Positions 49,237 to 57,917 of a DNA stretch of 64,000 bases are shown one piece after another. The notes below the pieces were generated by a model. The model saw only the letters and a program-made list of their open reading frames with translations, did no database searches and was not told the origin of the DNA. Each line of letters starts with the position of its first letter. Positions within the stretch are counted from its first letter, which is position 1. The translations under genes and the position numbers were made by a program. This stretch comes from Bacteroidaceae bacterium (GTDB lineage Bacteria > Bacteroidota > Bacteroidia > Bacteroidales > Bacteroidaceae): the NCBI GenBank assembly GCA_016291905.1, contig JAEEZS010000023.1:1-64000 (forward strand), in the 5' to 3' direction.

Positions 49237-50391
49237 TTATTTCATAAACTCCTCCAGCAGCGTGCGCCGGTGCCCAGGGAGGATGATGTGGTGATTGCCG
49301 ATGGGATCGGTGAGGAAATAGGAGGCAGCGGCTGCGTCGGAGAGACGGATGAGCTGCTGGGTGCGGCAAAGGTCTGCCTTGGAGAGGTTTTGCACCAGCT
49401 CGCCTTCGCAAACGAAATAGCGGCTCATGTCGCCCGAGACCTTGAAGAGTGTCACAGGGCCGGGCTTCATGTATCCGCGTATGCCGATGCCTATGCCGGA
49501 CTCGAAGTGGGTGTCCAGCTCGTAGCGTTCTACCATGTTGAGCGGGATGGTGCAGTGGGCAAACAGCACTTCGCCCGTCTCGGTGCGGATGGAGGCGGGG
49601 TTGGCCTGGAAGCCCGAGACGCCTGTCAGCGCCTGGACTATCAGCATGGTGAGCGCAGCGGGCACATCGCCCTCGCAGCCGGCAACGATGCCCTCGGCGT
49701 TGAGGCGCGCAAGTGCCAGACAGCCTGTGTTGCGGACTGCCTTCAGCAGGTCGAAGCAGCGGAGCGTGAAGCCGTTGAGCTGGTGGCTGGCGACCATCGT
49801 CCGGAGGGCGTCGTAGATGTTGAGCGCCCCCTCTTGTGTGGTGGTTGACCGGGTGAGGAGCAGGTCGGTCAGCTCTTGCATGGGGATATCGACAATCTCT
49901 ACGCCCAGTCTCTGCCGCGCGGCGGTGTAGTCGGCGTGGCTCGCTATCAGCCAGTCGGAGGGCTGCCCGATGACACCAAGGCGCGAGCCGCGCATCTTGC
50001 GCTTGGCCTCGTTCACGGCGGTCAGCAGACGGATGCGCTGGGTGATGTAGGCGGCATCGCCATGCAGAATCTCACCGCTCAGCGAATGTTGACGGAGGTA
50101 TGCGAGTATCTCCATGGATGCTGCCAGCGAATTGCTCTTGCCCGACGTCAGCAGGTAGAAGGGCTGCGGGGATGCTGCCTGCAGCGCAGGGAGCAGGCGC
50201 TTGAAGATGCCTTCGGTGCCGCCCGTGCGTATGTATATCAAATCGAGCGTGTGGCTGCCATAGTCGGCGAAGTCGTTTCCCTTGAAGTCAAAGGTGATGT
50301 CGAGGCTATCCAGAAACTCTTTTGTGGCCTGACGGACAGCTTCCTCGTCGTGAAGTTCTGAGGTGATGGTGTAAAGTGCAATCGCTGCCAT
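49237..50391 (-). CDS. L-fucose/L-arabinose isomerase family-like protein
   Basis: A 384-residue cytoplasmic protein resembling the FucI/AraA isomerase superfamily: an N-terminal alpha/beta region, a central domain with RLGVIGQPSDWLIAS and the metal-site region GCEGDVPAALTMLI (near 235), and a C-terminal beta barrel. Length is shorter than classical FucI. Such proteins isomerise aldoses to ketoses, but the natural sugar cannot be told. It directly follows the large secreted protein gene (13 bp). Confidence 0.72.
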   Translation of the reverse strand: MAAIALYTITSELHDEEAVRQATKEFLDSLDITFDFKGNDFADYGSHTLDLIYIRTGGTEGIFKRLLPALQAASPQPFYLLTSGKSNSLAASMEILAYLRQHSLSGEILHGDAAYITQRIRLLTAVNEAKRKMRGSRLGVIGQPSDWLIASHADYTAARQRLGVEIVDIPMQELTDLLLTRSTTTQEGALNIYDALRTMVASHQLNGFTLRCFDLLKAVRNTGCLALARLNAEGIVAGCEGDVPAALTMLIVQALTGVSGFQANPASIRTETGEVLFAHCTIPLNMVERYELDTHFESGIGIGIRGYMKPGPVTLFKVSGDMSRYFVCEGELVQNLSKADLCRTQQLIRLSDAAAASYFLTDPIGNHHIILPGHRRTLLEEFMK

Positions 50392-50404
50392 GATGCGTGG
50401 GGGG

Positions 50405-53400
50405 TTATCGGATGAGTACTTTCTTGCCGCCGGAGATGTAAATGCCCTTTGCGGGGCGGCCTTCGACGGGGCGGCCGAGGAGGTCGATGTATGTGCTCTC
50501 GGCCGGCGCGAGGCTCTGGGCCGTCGGCACGTCGATGGCGGTGCGGATGATGCCTGCCATGTCGCCCTCGGAGAGGATAACCCAGCGCTGGGTGGTGGCG
50601 GAGTTAGCCAGGCTGAAGGAGGCCGTGCTCACGGTGCCTCCGGTGCCAGCGGTCATGCAGGGCGGGGTGGCGGTGCCCTCGGGGTGAATGATCCAATAGC
50701 CGCGGACGGCGAGGGTGGTGGCGTCGTCTATCTCCATCTTTGCATCCACTCTTCCGCGCATCAGGTGGATGTTCTCGGTGCTGGCGGGCTTATCCTTCTG
50801 CACCAGCTTGAAGGAGCCGCTGCCGGAGGTGGTGGTGTAGGTGAGGTAGTGCCCTGTGGCGACGTTGCGGAACTGGTAGTAGCCCGTGGCGGGGTTGAAG
50901 GTGATGTGCCAGGCGCAGCTGTCGTTGGCTGCGGCCTCGGCGGGCGTCATGTCGACGGAGCGGAGGTTGCGCAGCCGGTTCTCCACCAGGAACGAGGTGC
51001 TGAGGCCATGGTTGGGCGACTCGCTGCGGAGGTAGTAGCGGATGGTGTCCTCCTGGTCGAACACGTAGGCGGGTGTGCAGAAGCCGCCGGTGGGGGGCAG
51101 GCCGTCCTCGCCCAGGGCTTGCATGATGAGGCTCTGGGCGGTGTAGAGCAGCTCGGTGCCGTTGTCCTCGTGGGCGCCGTTGATGCCGTAGGGCCACATG
51201 TGGGTGTCGTCGCCGGTGAGGCGCTCGGTGGCGTCGTTGTCCCAGAAGCGCAGGAGGTCGGTGGTGCGGTCGCCCAGCCAGTCGCCGCGGCTGGTGTTCT
51301 GACGCAGCGCAGCGCAGTTGTACCACACCCAGTGTGTGCCGACACCGGCGGCGTGGGCCATCTCGTGGAGCACGGTGCCAATCTGCTGGTAGGACGACGA
51401 GGGGCCGATGCGCATGCTGCCGCCATAGCTGCAGTCGGCCGTGGGGGTGCCGGAGCCGTAGGTGCACGAGATGCGCAGGCCGCGGATGGAGGTGAAGCGG
51501 TTCCAGTAGTCCACACCTCCCTTGAGGGCGGCATTGATGCGCTCGTTGGCGTCGGCAGGGCCGCCGTTGTTGTATGTCCATGTGACGGTGCCTGCGGGGA
51601 TGGTATAGACCTTGATGACATCGCCGTAGCCGACGGCATAGGTGTCGCTGATGGCATAGGCGCGGACGTAGTAGCGGGTGGCGGGCTTCAGCCCTTCCAT
51701 CTTATAGAGATTGCCGTTGTTGGAGAGGTAGGCCGACGAGCGGTTGTCGGTGACGGTGGGGTTGGGCGACTCGCTCCAGCAGAAGCCACGCTCGAGGATG
51801 CGTGTGCCCGTGGCGGCAGTGACAGTGCTGCGTCCGAAGACGACCGTCGAGCCGCGGGCATAGCGTGTGTCGGTGACGACGGTGGGCGGCGTGCCGCTGC
51901 CGCCAGCCAGACGGTAGGTGAAGGTGGCCCGCTGCAGCGCCTCCACGGCTTCGGCAAGGGCGTCGTTGGCGGCATCGGTGCTGTCGTAGAGGGCTTGTGC
52001 CGCAGCAATGGCGGCCACGAAGGCCTCGCGCCCTGCCTCCTGCCCGGCGTCGCACACACCCTGTGCGGTGGCAATGGCCGAGGAGAGGTTTTCGTAGGCA
52101 GCGGAGGAAGCGGTGACGGCATCAGCGGCGGTGATCAGCGCGGTGGCGGCGGTGGCATAGAGGGCCACGTCGGCGGCAGCCACGGCTTCGTCAGCCTTCG
52201 CGATGGCTTCAGCGAGTGCCGCGAGGGTTGTCGCGGAGGCTTTGGCTGTCAGCAGCACCTCGGCGGAGGCTTTCAGAGCGTTGAGTTCGGCGGTGAAGTC
52301 GGCCATCTCGCCGCCCATGTAGTAGAGTCGGAAGTTGTCGCAGGCAATCCAGTTGCCGGTGGGCTTGGTGGCGCGCAGCCCCACGTCGAACGGCTGCCCC
52401 AGGTGGGTGAACGTGATGGCATAGTCGGCAGCCACGGTGACCGTCTGGCTGTGTGTGCCGGCAAACACCACCACCCCCTTCTGCGCGGCGGCGTTGTTCT
52501 GGGTGATGTGCTGGGCGGCGGCTTGCAGCTGGTAGATGCCGCAGGGAAGGCCGCTGATGGTCTGCGAGACGGCGACGTCGGGCAGCCGTCCGGCGGTAGA
52601 CACCCATTTCTCCACGTACGTGCCGCCGTGCTTCTGGGTGAACGAGTCGTTGCCCTGTGCCGCCATGCCGACATTTGTCCATTCGCTGAGCCCTCCCTCG
52701 AAGTCGGCGTTGGCGATGGCGTGGGTGACGTCGTAGGGGAAGTCGGGCGAGGCGGCGGTGTAGCGGTAGGCCTCAACAGCCTCGCGCAGTTCGTCACGCT
52801 GGGCGATGAGCGCCGCCATGCCGGCATCGGAGGCGGCATGGAGTGTCTTGGCACGGTCGATGACGGCCTGCAGCACGTCGGCACCCTTGCCGCTGCCCTT
52901 GCCGACGACGGCCTCCGCCTCGGCGATAGCCTCCCACAGCGATTCACGCAGCGCGCTGTCGTCGCTGCCCTTCCAGATGATTTCCACCCCCTGCCAGTTG
53001 AACCACTGCGACGAGCTCTTGACGCTGGCGGTGATGGTGAGCGTGCCGTCATCGACGACGACGTTCTCGGCGCGGGCCACAGCGTCGGTGTGGGTGAGTG
53101 CCTGGCCGCAGGCGCGCATGTTGTTGGGGATGAGCCCTCCCGTGCCCGATGTCCAGCCGTTGTCGCCGTTGGTGTTGCCCACGGCAAAGTTGATGTCGTT
53201 CATCAGCGGTATGGCCACGGAGGTGCTGCCCGCCGTCAGCCGGGGGGCGGCGTCCGAGCCGTCGTTGCGGTAGAGGGTGTGCATCACCACGTCGTAGATG
53301 CCCACGGGCACCGTCTGTGTCTGGCTGAGGGTGATGGGGCTGTGGTACTTCTCAAACTCGGCATCATTGAACGCCGCCGAGGTCGTCGTCCAGTCGGCAG

Positions 53401-54214
53401 CCGTGCCCGCCCCCAGCATGTCGGCGTTGGTGAAGAGGAACGACACGTCCAGCGGCCCTGCCAGCACCGTGGCGCAAGCCCTGAAGAGTTCGGCAGCGGC
53501 AGTCCGCAGCTCGGCCACGGAGGCCGACGGATTGTCAAACACCCCCTTGGCCGCCGTCAGCGCCCCGTCGTAGGCCGCCGCTTTCCCCGAAGCCTCCAGC
53601 GCCGCCTGCACGTCGTAGAGGGCGCGGCGCGCCTTGTAGCGTGCCCAGGCGCCGGAGGTGATGCTGTCGGCAGGGATGAACGCCCAGCGTGTGTGGCCGC
53701 CGCCCTCCACCAGGGTGAGGTGGCCGCCGTAGTCCCACGTCACGTCGAGGTCGTGGCCGTAGGTGGTGTTGGTGAGCGTATAGACGTGCGGCATCGTGGC
53801 ATCCTCGGTGTAGGTGAACTGGTTGCCGCTGTTCTGGTCCACGTAGATGTTGTTCGCCGCCTCGGAGAGGCACGAGATGAAGTACGACGCATAGTTCGCC
53901 AGCCGCATCCGCACCTTGCCTGCCGAGACGAGGGCGTTGCAGGCATAGCCGGTGGCGGTTTTCGTGTCGCCCGATGGCAGGCGGACGGCACAGGCGTTGG
54001 TGTTCCACGTCATGCCGCTGGTGACGAAGGCCTCCGTCTCCACGTTGCAGACATACACCGTCTTGTTCGACGGCAGCGTGGCAAGGTCGGCGCCGGGCAC
54101 GACGGGCGCCGTCCATGGCTGGGCGTGGAGGGTGACGACAAGTGCTAGAAAGCAGCCAAAGGCGAAAAATCGGTGGCAGGTAATAAGGCGGAAAGTGGGG
54201 CTGATGTTTTTCAT
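50405..54214 (-). CDS. Large secreted protein with metzincin-like zinc motif and sorting-like C terminus
   Basis: Start taken at MKNISPTFRLITCH. The 1269-residue product has a signal peptide (ends VTLHAQ), an N-terminal module beginning WTAP as in the 24708 protein, galactose-binding-like and helical linker regions, a fibronectin type III-like domain (about 770-870), then HEMAHAAGVGTH near 948, matching the HExxHxxGxxH zinc motif of metzincin peptidases. A lectin-like beta domain follows, and the tail YIDLLGRPVEG...GIYISGGKKVLIR resembles the conserved Bacteroidales secretion tail. It is probably a surface metallopeptidase; the substrate is unknown. Confidence 0.82.
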   Translation of the reverse strand: MKNISPTFRLITCHRFFAFGCFLALVVTLHAQPWTAPVVPGADLATLPSNKTVYVCNVETEAFVTSGMTWNTNACAVRLPSGDTKTATGYACNALVSAGKVRMRLANYASYFISCLSEAANNIYVDQNSGNQFTYTEDATMPHVYTLTNTTYGHDLDVTWDYGGHLTLVEGGGHTRWAFIPADSITSGAWARYKARRALYDVQAALEASGKAAAYDGALTAAKGVFDNPSASVAELRTAAAELFRACATVLAGPLDVSFLFTNADMLGAGTAADWTTTSAAFNDAEFEKYHSPITLSQTQTVPVGIYDVVMHTLYRNDGSDAAPRLTAGSTSVAIPLMNDINFAVGNTNGDNGWTSGTGGLIPNNMRACGQALTHTDAVARAENVVVDDGTLTITASVKSSSQWFNWQGVEIIWKGSDDSALRESLWEAIAEAEAVVGKGSGKGADVLQAVIDRAKTLHAASDAGMAALIAQRDELREAVEAYRYTAASPDFPYDVTHAIANADFEGGLSEWTNVGMAAQGNDSFTQKHGGTYVEKWVSTAGRLPDVAVSQTISGLPCGIYQLQAAAQHITQNNAAAQKGVVVFAGTHSQTVTVAADYAITFTHLGQPFDVGLRATKPTGNWIACDNFRLYYMGGEMADFTAELNALKASAEVLLTAKASATTLAALAEAIAKADEAVAAADVALYATAATALITAADAVTASSAAYENLSSAIATAQGVCDAGQEAGREAFVAAIAAAQALYDSTDAANDALAEAVEALQRATFTYRLAGGSGTPPTVVTDTRYARGSTVVFGRSTVTAATGTRILERGFCWSESPNPTVTDNRSSAYLSNNGNLYKMEGLKPATRYYVRAYAISDTYAVGYGDVIKVYTIPAGTVTWTYNNGGPADANERINAALKGGVDYWNRFTSIRGLRISCTYGSGTPTADCSYGGSMRIGPSSSYQQIGTVLHEMAHAAGVGTHWVWYNCAALRQNTSRGDWLGDRTTDLLRFWDNDATERLTGDDTHMWPYGINGAHEDNGTELLYTAQSLIMQALGEDGLPPTGGFCTPAYVFDQEDTIRYYLRSESPNHGLSTSFLVENRLRNLRSVDMTPAEAAANDSCAWHITFNPATGYYQFRNVATGHYLTYTTTSGSGSFKLVQKDKPASTENIHLMRGRVDAKMEIDDATTLAVRGYWIIHPEGTATPPCMTAGTGGTVSTASFSLANSATTQRWVILSEGDMAGIIRTAIDVPTAQSLAPAESTYIDLLGRPVEGRPAKGIYISGGKKVLIR

Positions 54215-54234
54215 GTCATGGAATGATTTTTCGG

Positions 54235-54242
54235 CAAAAGTA
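54235..54242 (-). promoter_or_regulatory. -7 box of the large metzincin-like gene
   Basis: TACTTTTG on the minus strand, 20 bp before the chosen start; no TTTG at the proper -33 distance. Confidence 0.5.
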
Positions 54243-54317
54243 ATACAAAAAATCCAAAATCGATGAATAGTTCCCACTTTTTCCCTATCTTCGCACCCAA
54301 AAACAGTTTAATACCGA

Positions 54318-54866
54318 ATGATTATGATTTTACCTATCTTTTTGGACAACTTTGGAATGCCGGAATTGGTTCTTCTGCTTGCCTTGCCGCTATTGGGCTT
54401 GTACGTAATCTTGTGTATCATCAGGTCAGTGTTCCGCAAAGGTGAACCCAAAAAACGCTCCGGCGGTTGTCTGATAGCCCTTCTTCTGATTGCCGCCATC
54501 TTGTTCGGATACTATTATCTGGGCAACGAACCCGCTGAGGGTGAAACGGACACCACGGGCGAAGTGGTCGAGGGCACACCGGCCGATGACGGCCCCGATG
54601 CCGACATCAAGTACGAGGAAATCGAGATGGCAGTAAAGATAACCAAAACCATCGATACCCACGAGGGCATCGCCCTGAAGCAGACCGAGGAAGGCCTCTA
54701 CCTGGGCGACGAAGTGATTGTCCGGCTGCCGGGCGAGGTCGTCTTTGACGGCAAGGAGATAGCCGCTCAGCCGTATGTGCTGGTGGGCGCCCGCAAGGAG
54801 CAGGGCAAAACCCTGCCCATCTATCTGGAAAAGTCAGCTTATCTCAAAAAGAAAAACAACAAATAA
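54318..54866 (+). CDS. Hypothetical membrane protein
   Basis: Not recognised. The 182-residue protein has two hydrophobic helices (about 14-36 and 50-67) separated by a basic loop (RKGEPKKRSGG), then an acidic linker and a C-terminal soluble domain of about 90 residues. It lies 1 bp before the DPP IV gene, so the two are co-translated; a TATCTTCG box at 54286-54293 may be the promoter. An alternative start at codon 3 is possible. Confidence 0.8.
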   Translation: MIMILPIFLDNFGMPELVLLLALPLLGLYVILCIIRSVFRKGEPKKRSGGCLIALLLIAAILFGYYYLGNEPAEGETDTTGEVVEGTPADDGPDADIKYEEIEMAVKITKTIDTHEGIALKQTEEGLYLGDEVIVRLPGEVVFDGKEIAAQPYVLVGARKEQGKTLPIYLEKSAYLKKKNNK

Positions 54867-54867
54867 T

Positions 54868-57096
54868 ATGAAACGGTCCATTATCCTCCTCCTTTCCCTC
54901 CTCATCGGCATAAGCCTTTTTGCCGAGAACCTCACGGTCGGCAACCTCGTAAACGGCACCTACAGCCCCCGCTCGCTGGGGCGTGTCACCCCCCTGGCCG
55001 ACGGCGAGCACTATGCCCAGACGAGCCCCGACGCCGACGCCATCCTCCGCTACTCCTTCCGTACCGGCGAGGTCGTTGACACCCTCTTCAGCGTCACCAC
55101 ATGCCGCGGCTGCACCTTCAAGCGCTTCGACGGCTACATTCTCAGCCCCGCCGAGGACCGCATCCTCATCCAGACGGAGACCACCCCCATCTACCGCCGC
55201 TCGTTCACCGCGCAGTACTATATCTACAACGTCGCCAACCGCCGCATGACGCCCCTCTCCGACGGCGGCCCCCAGCAGATACCCTCCTTCTCGCCTGACG
55301 GAAAGATGATTGCCTACGTCCGCGAGGGCAACCTCTACCTCGTCAAGCTCATGTTCAACAACGCCGAGGTGCAGGTCACCACCGACGGCGTGCGTAACGA
55401 GGTCATCAACGGCCATGCCGACTGGGTGTACGAGGAGGAGTTCGGCGAGACGAAGTACTACGACTTCAGTGCCGACAGCCGCATGCTGGCCTACATGAAG
55501 AGCGTGGAGCGCGACGTCCCCCAGTACTCCTTCCCCCTCTTTGCCGGCGCAGCCCCCCGGCACGACCAGTACGCCCTCTATCCCGGTGCCTACACCTATA
55601 AATACCCCGTCCCGGGTGTAGCGAACAGCACCGTCACCGTCCACTCGTTCGACATCAAGTCCAGCGTCACCCGTCAGATCGCCCTCCCCCTCGATGCCGA
55701 CGGCTACATCCCCCGCATCCGCTTCACCGAGCAGACCGATGCCGACGGCAATCAGAACCAACTCGCCATCGTCACCCTCAACCGCCATCAAAGCCGCATG
55801 GACCTCTACATGGCTAACGCGCGCAGCACCGTCTGCCGCCTTGCCCTGCGCGAGGAGTGCGACACGTGGCTTGCCGAGCCCACCTACGAGGCCATCCGCT
55901 TCTATCCCACCTGCTTCGTCCTCCAGAGCGAGCGCACCGGCTACAACCACCTCTACCTCTATAACCTCAACGGCACCCTGCAGCGCCCGCTCACCAGCGG
56001 CAGCTACGAGGTCACCGCCTTCTACGGCTACGATGAGAAGACGGGCGACGTCTTCTACCAGAGCAACCAGCCCTCGCCGCTGCGCCGCGCCGTCTATCGT
56101 GCTGACAAGAAGGGCAAGGTCACCGCGCTGACGGCCGAGACGGGTACCCACAGCGCCACCTTCTCGCGCAACTTCAAATATTTCATCCACACCGCCTCGT
56201 CGCTCACCCAGGCGCCCGTCACCACCCTCGAGGCCGTGGGCGGCAAGACCCTCGCCACCCTCATCGACAACAGCGCCCTCTCCGAGCGCCTCTGCGCCCC
56301 CGGCATGCCCACGCGTGAGTTCTTCACCCTCACCACCGCCGACGGCGTCACCCTCAACGGCTGGATGGTGAAGCCCGTCACCCCTCCTTCAGGAGGGGCT
56401 GGGGGAGGCTTCCCCGTCGTCATGTATCAGTACAGCGGCCCGGGATCGCAGGAAGTCAAGGACGAGTGGGGCTCAGGCTTCTATCCCGGCATGACGTGGG
56501 AGTGCCTCCTCGCCCAGCAGGGCATCATCAGCGTCTGCGTCGATGGACGCGGCACCGGCGGACGGGGCGTCGACTTCAAGAAATGCACCTACCGCCATAT
56601 CGGCACCCTCGAGGCGCGCGATCAGGCCGAGACCGCCCGCTGGCTCGCCCGTCAGCCCTATGTCGATGGCAGTCACATCGCCATCTGGGGGTGGAGCTAT
56701 GGCGGCTACATGACACTCATGGCACTCTCCGAGACCCCCGTGCCCTTCTGTGCCGGCATCGCCGTCGCGCCCCCCACCGACTGGCGTTTCTACGACAGCG
56801 TCTATACCGAGCGCTTCATGCAGACGCCCCAGGAGAACGGTGCCGGCTACGATGCCGCCTCCGCCCTGCTCCGTGCCCCGCAGCTCGAGGGACGGCTGCT
56901 GCTTGTCCACGGCATGGCCGACGATAATGTCCACTTCCGCAACACCGCCGAGTACAGCGAAGCCCTCGTCCAGGCAGGCAAGCAGTTCGACATGCAGATC
57001 TACACCAACCGCAATCACTCCATCTACGGCGGCAACACCCGCCGCCACCTCTTCAACCGAATGCTCTCCTTCTGGCAGCAGCAATTGGGGAAATGA
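54868..57096 (+). CDS. Dipeptidyl peptidase IV family protein (S9B)
   Basis: Start at MKRSIILLLSLLIGISLFA, a signal peptide. The 742-residue protein has an eight-blade propeller (about 40-480) with the DPP IV glutamate region WVYEEEFGE, and a C-terminal alpha/beta hydrolase with the triad Ser in GWSYGGY (near 610), Asp in MADDNVHF (near 685) and His in NRNHSIYGG (near 717). It removes X-Pro dipeptides from peptides in the periplasm or at the cell surface. A palindromic element inserts VTPPSGGAGGGF near 505. Confidence 0.94.
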   Translation: MKRSIILLLSLLIGISLFAENLTVGNLVNGTYSPRSLGRVTPLADGEHYAQTSPDADAILRYSFRTGEVVDTLFSVTTCRGCTFKRFDGYILSPAEDRILIQTETTPIYRRSFTAQYYIYNVANRRMTPLSDGGPQQIPSFSPDGKMIAYVREGNLYLVKLMFNNAEVQVTTDGVRNEVINGHADWVYEEEFGETKYYDFSADSRMLAYMKSVERDVPQYSFPLFAGAAPRHDQYALYPGAYTYKYPVPGVANSTVTVHSFDIKSSVTRQIALPLDADGYIPRIRFTEQTDADGNQNQLAIVTLNRHQSRMDLYMANARSTVCRLALREECDTWLAEPTYEAIRFYPTCFVLQSERTGYNHLYLYNLNGTLQRPLTSGSYEVTAFYGYDEKTGDVFYQSNQPSPLRRAVYRADKKGKVTALTAETGTHSATFSRNFKYFIHTASSLTQAPVTTLEAVGGKTLATLIDNSALSERLCAPGMPTREFFTLTTADGVTLNGWMVKPVTPPSGGAGGGFPVVMYQYSGPGSQEVKDEWGSGFYPGMTWECLLAQQGIISVCVDGRGTGGRGVDFKKCTYRHIGTLEARDQAETARWLARQPYVDGSHIAIWGWSYGGYMTLMALSETPVPFCAGIAVAPPTDWRFYDSVYTERFMQTPQENGAGYDAASALLRAPQLEGRLLLVHGMADDNVHFRNTAEYSEALVQAGKQFDMQIYTNRNHSIYGGNTRRHLFNRMLSFWQQQLGK
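56380..56410 (+). repeat. CCTCCTTCAGGAGG palindromic element inside the DPP IV gene
   Basis: Matches 28601-28631 at 29 of 31 bases but is read in another frame (Thr-Pro-Pro-Ser-Gly-Gly instead of Ser-Pro-Leu-Leu-Gln-Glu). Confidence 0.87.
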
Positions 57097-57116
57097 TGAG
57101 AGTGTATGATGAAAAA

Positions 57117-57148
57117 GGTTACAAAGGTTACAGGTTACAAGGTTACAC
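57117..57148 (+). repeat. Four GGTTAC words at the left edge of the island
   Basis: GGTTAC starts at 57117, 57126, 57133 and 57141. The array closely matches 62072-62100 and, inverted, 61905-61934. It lies between DPP IV and the terminator of the island's leftward operon. Confidence 0.85.
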
Positions 57149-57150
57149 AC

Positions 57151-57185
57151 AAAAAAAAGGCCCCCCGCCGTCACGGCGCGGAGCC
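57151..57185 (-). terminator. Rho-independent terminator of the island's leftward operon
   Basis: On the minus strand GGCTCCGCGCCGT and ACGGCGGGGGGCC pair around a short loop (57185-57159), followed by eight T. It is 41 bp past the stop of the last leftward gene. Confidence 0.82.
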
Positions 57186-57226
57186 TCTACATAGTTAGTT
57201 TTACAATCCTATCAAAACCCTTTTTT

Positions 57227-57616
57227 TCAAACCGTTTCTGCTTCGTGGAGGTCTATCTCCTTGCAGATTTCGATGAAGCGTAGTTGCTGTTCCTCGCTCC
57301 ATGCCTCGTATTCATCGCCCATGATGGCGCGTTGCATCTTTTCCAGAGCCTTGCTCATGATGGAGACTTGCCGCTCGAGTTTGAGCCACAGGTTCGTGCC
57401 GTAGTCATCCATGACGAAGAAGAATGCAAGTGCCTTTGCAAGCGCGACGGCTGTGTTGCCGTCGAGTTTGAAGTCGAGGCTGTAACTGGGCTTGCGGGTG
57501 GCAAATGCCTCCCACGCCGTGAAGACCATGGTTAGGGGCTTGAAGGCTGTGCCTGCAAGACTGTCCCATTGGTTTTTGGGCACATACAAGTGCCGTTTGC
57601 TGTACTTGTTTGCCAT
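57227..57616 (-). CDS. Hypothetical island protein (129 residues)
   Basis: Not recognised. A soluble, mostly helical protein with a basic N terminus (MANKYSKRHLYVPKNQWDSL) and an acidic C-terminal helix. It starts 1 bp after the stop of the OB-fold-like gene, so it is the last gene of the VirE-type operon and probably acts with it. Confidence 0.75.
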   Translation of the reverse strand: MANKYSKRHLYVPKNQWDSLAGTAFKPLTMVFTAWEAFATRKPSYSLDFKLDGNTAVALAKALAFFFVMDDYGTNLWLKLERQVSIMSKALEKMQRAIMGDEYEAWSEEQQLRFIEICKEIDLHEAETV

Positions 57617-57617
57617 T

Positions 57618-57917
57618 TTACACGATTGCTGAAAGGTTTAGAACACGGGCGGACTGATAGCGGCGGTCGTTGTGGGTGCGCGTGGAGAAGGCTATGGTGA
57701 AGTTCAGCTTCGTGCGGTTGTTCACCATGTAGATCAGTTCTTCATCGGTGGCTTCGCCGAAGTAGTCGGCCACGATGTTGTCGTACTTCTCCTCGCCCCG
57801 TTCGGTGTAGTAGGGCACGAGAAATGAGAGGGCGCGGCAAGTCCATTCCTTGCCGGTTGCTTGATTGATGCCAGACGTATGCTGGCCAACTTCTGAAAGA
57901 TAACCTTGTAGTTTCAT
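57618..57917 (-). CDS. Small OB-fold-like protein (DUF3127-like, possible single-strand DNA binder)
   Basis: The start is MKLQGYLSEVG, whose ATG overlaps the VirE stop (ATGA); a longer frame runs back into the VirE gene. The 99-residue beta-rich protein has the pattern GKEWTCRALSF, VADYFGEATDEE, FTIAFSTRTHNDRRYQSARV, resembling small Bacteroidetes SSB-like DUF3127 proteins. That fits the adjoining ATPase/primase-like gene. The family assignment is by pattern only. Confidence 0.7.
   Translation of the reverse strand: MKLQGYLSEVGQHTSGINQATGKEWTCRALSFLVPYYTERGEEKYDNIVADYFGEATDEELIYMVNNRTKLNFTIAFSTRTHNDRRYQSARVLNLSAIV

Noticed and set aside
50390-54148. Open frame of about 1250 codons antisense to the metzincin-like gene
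   Set aside because: Gly/Val/Arg-rich shadow product with no domain; the minus-strand gene has signal peptide, zinc motif and sorting-like tail.
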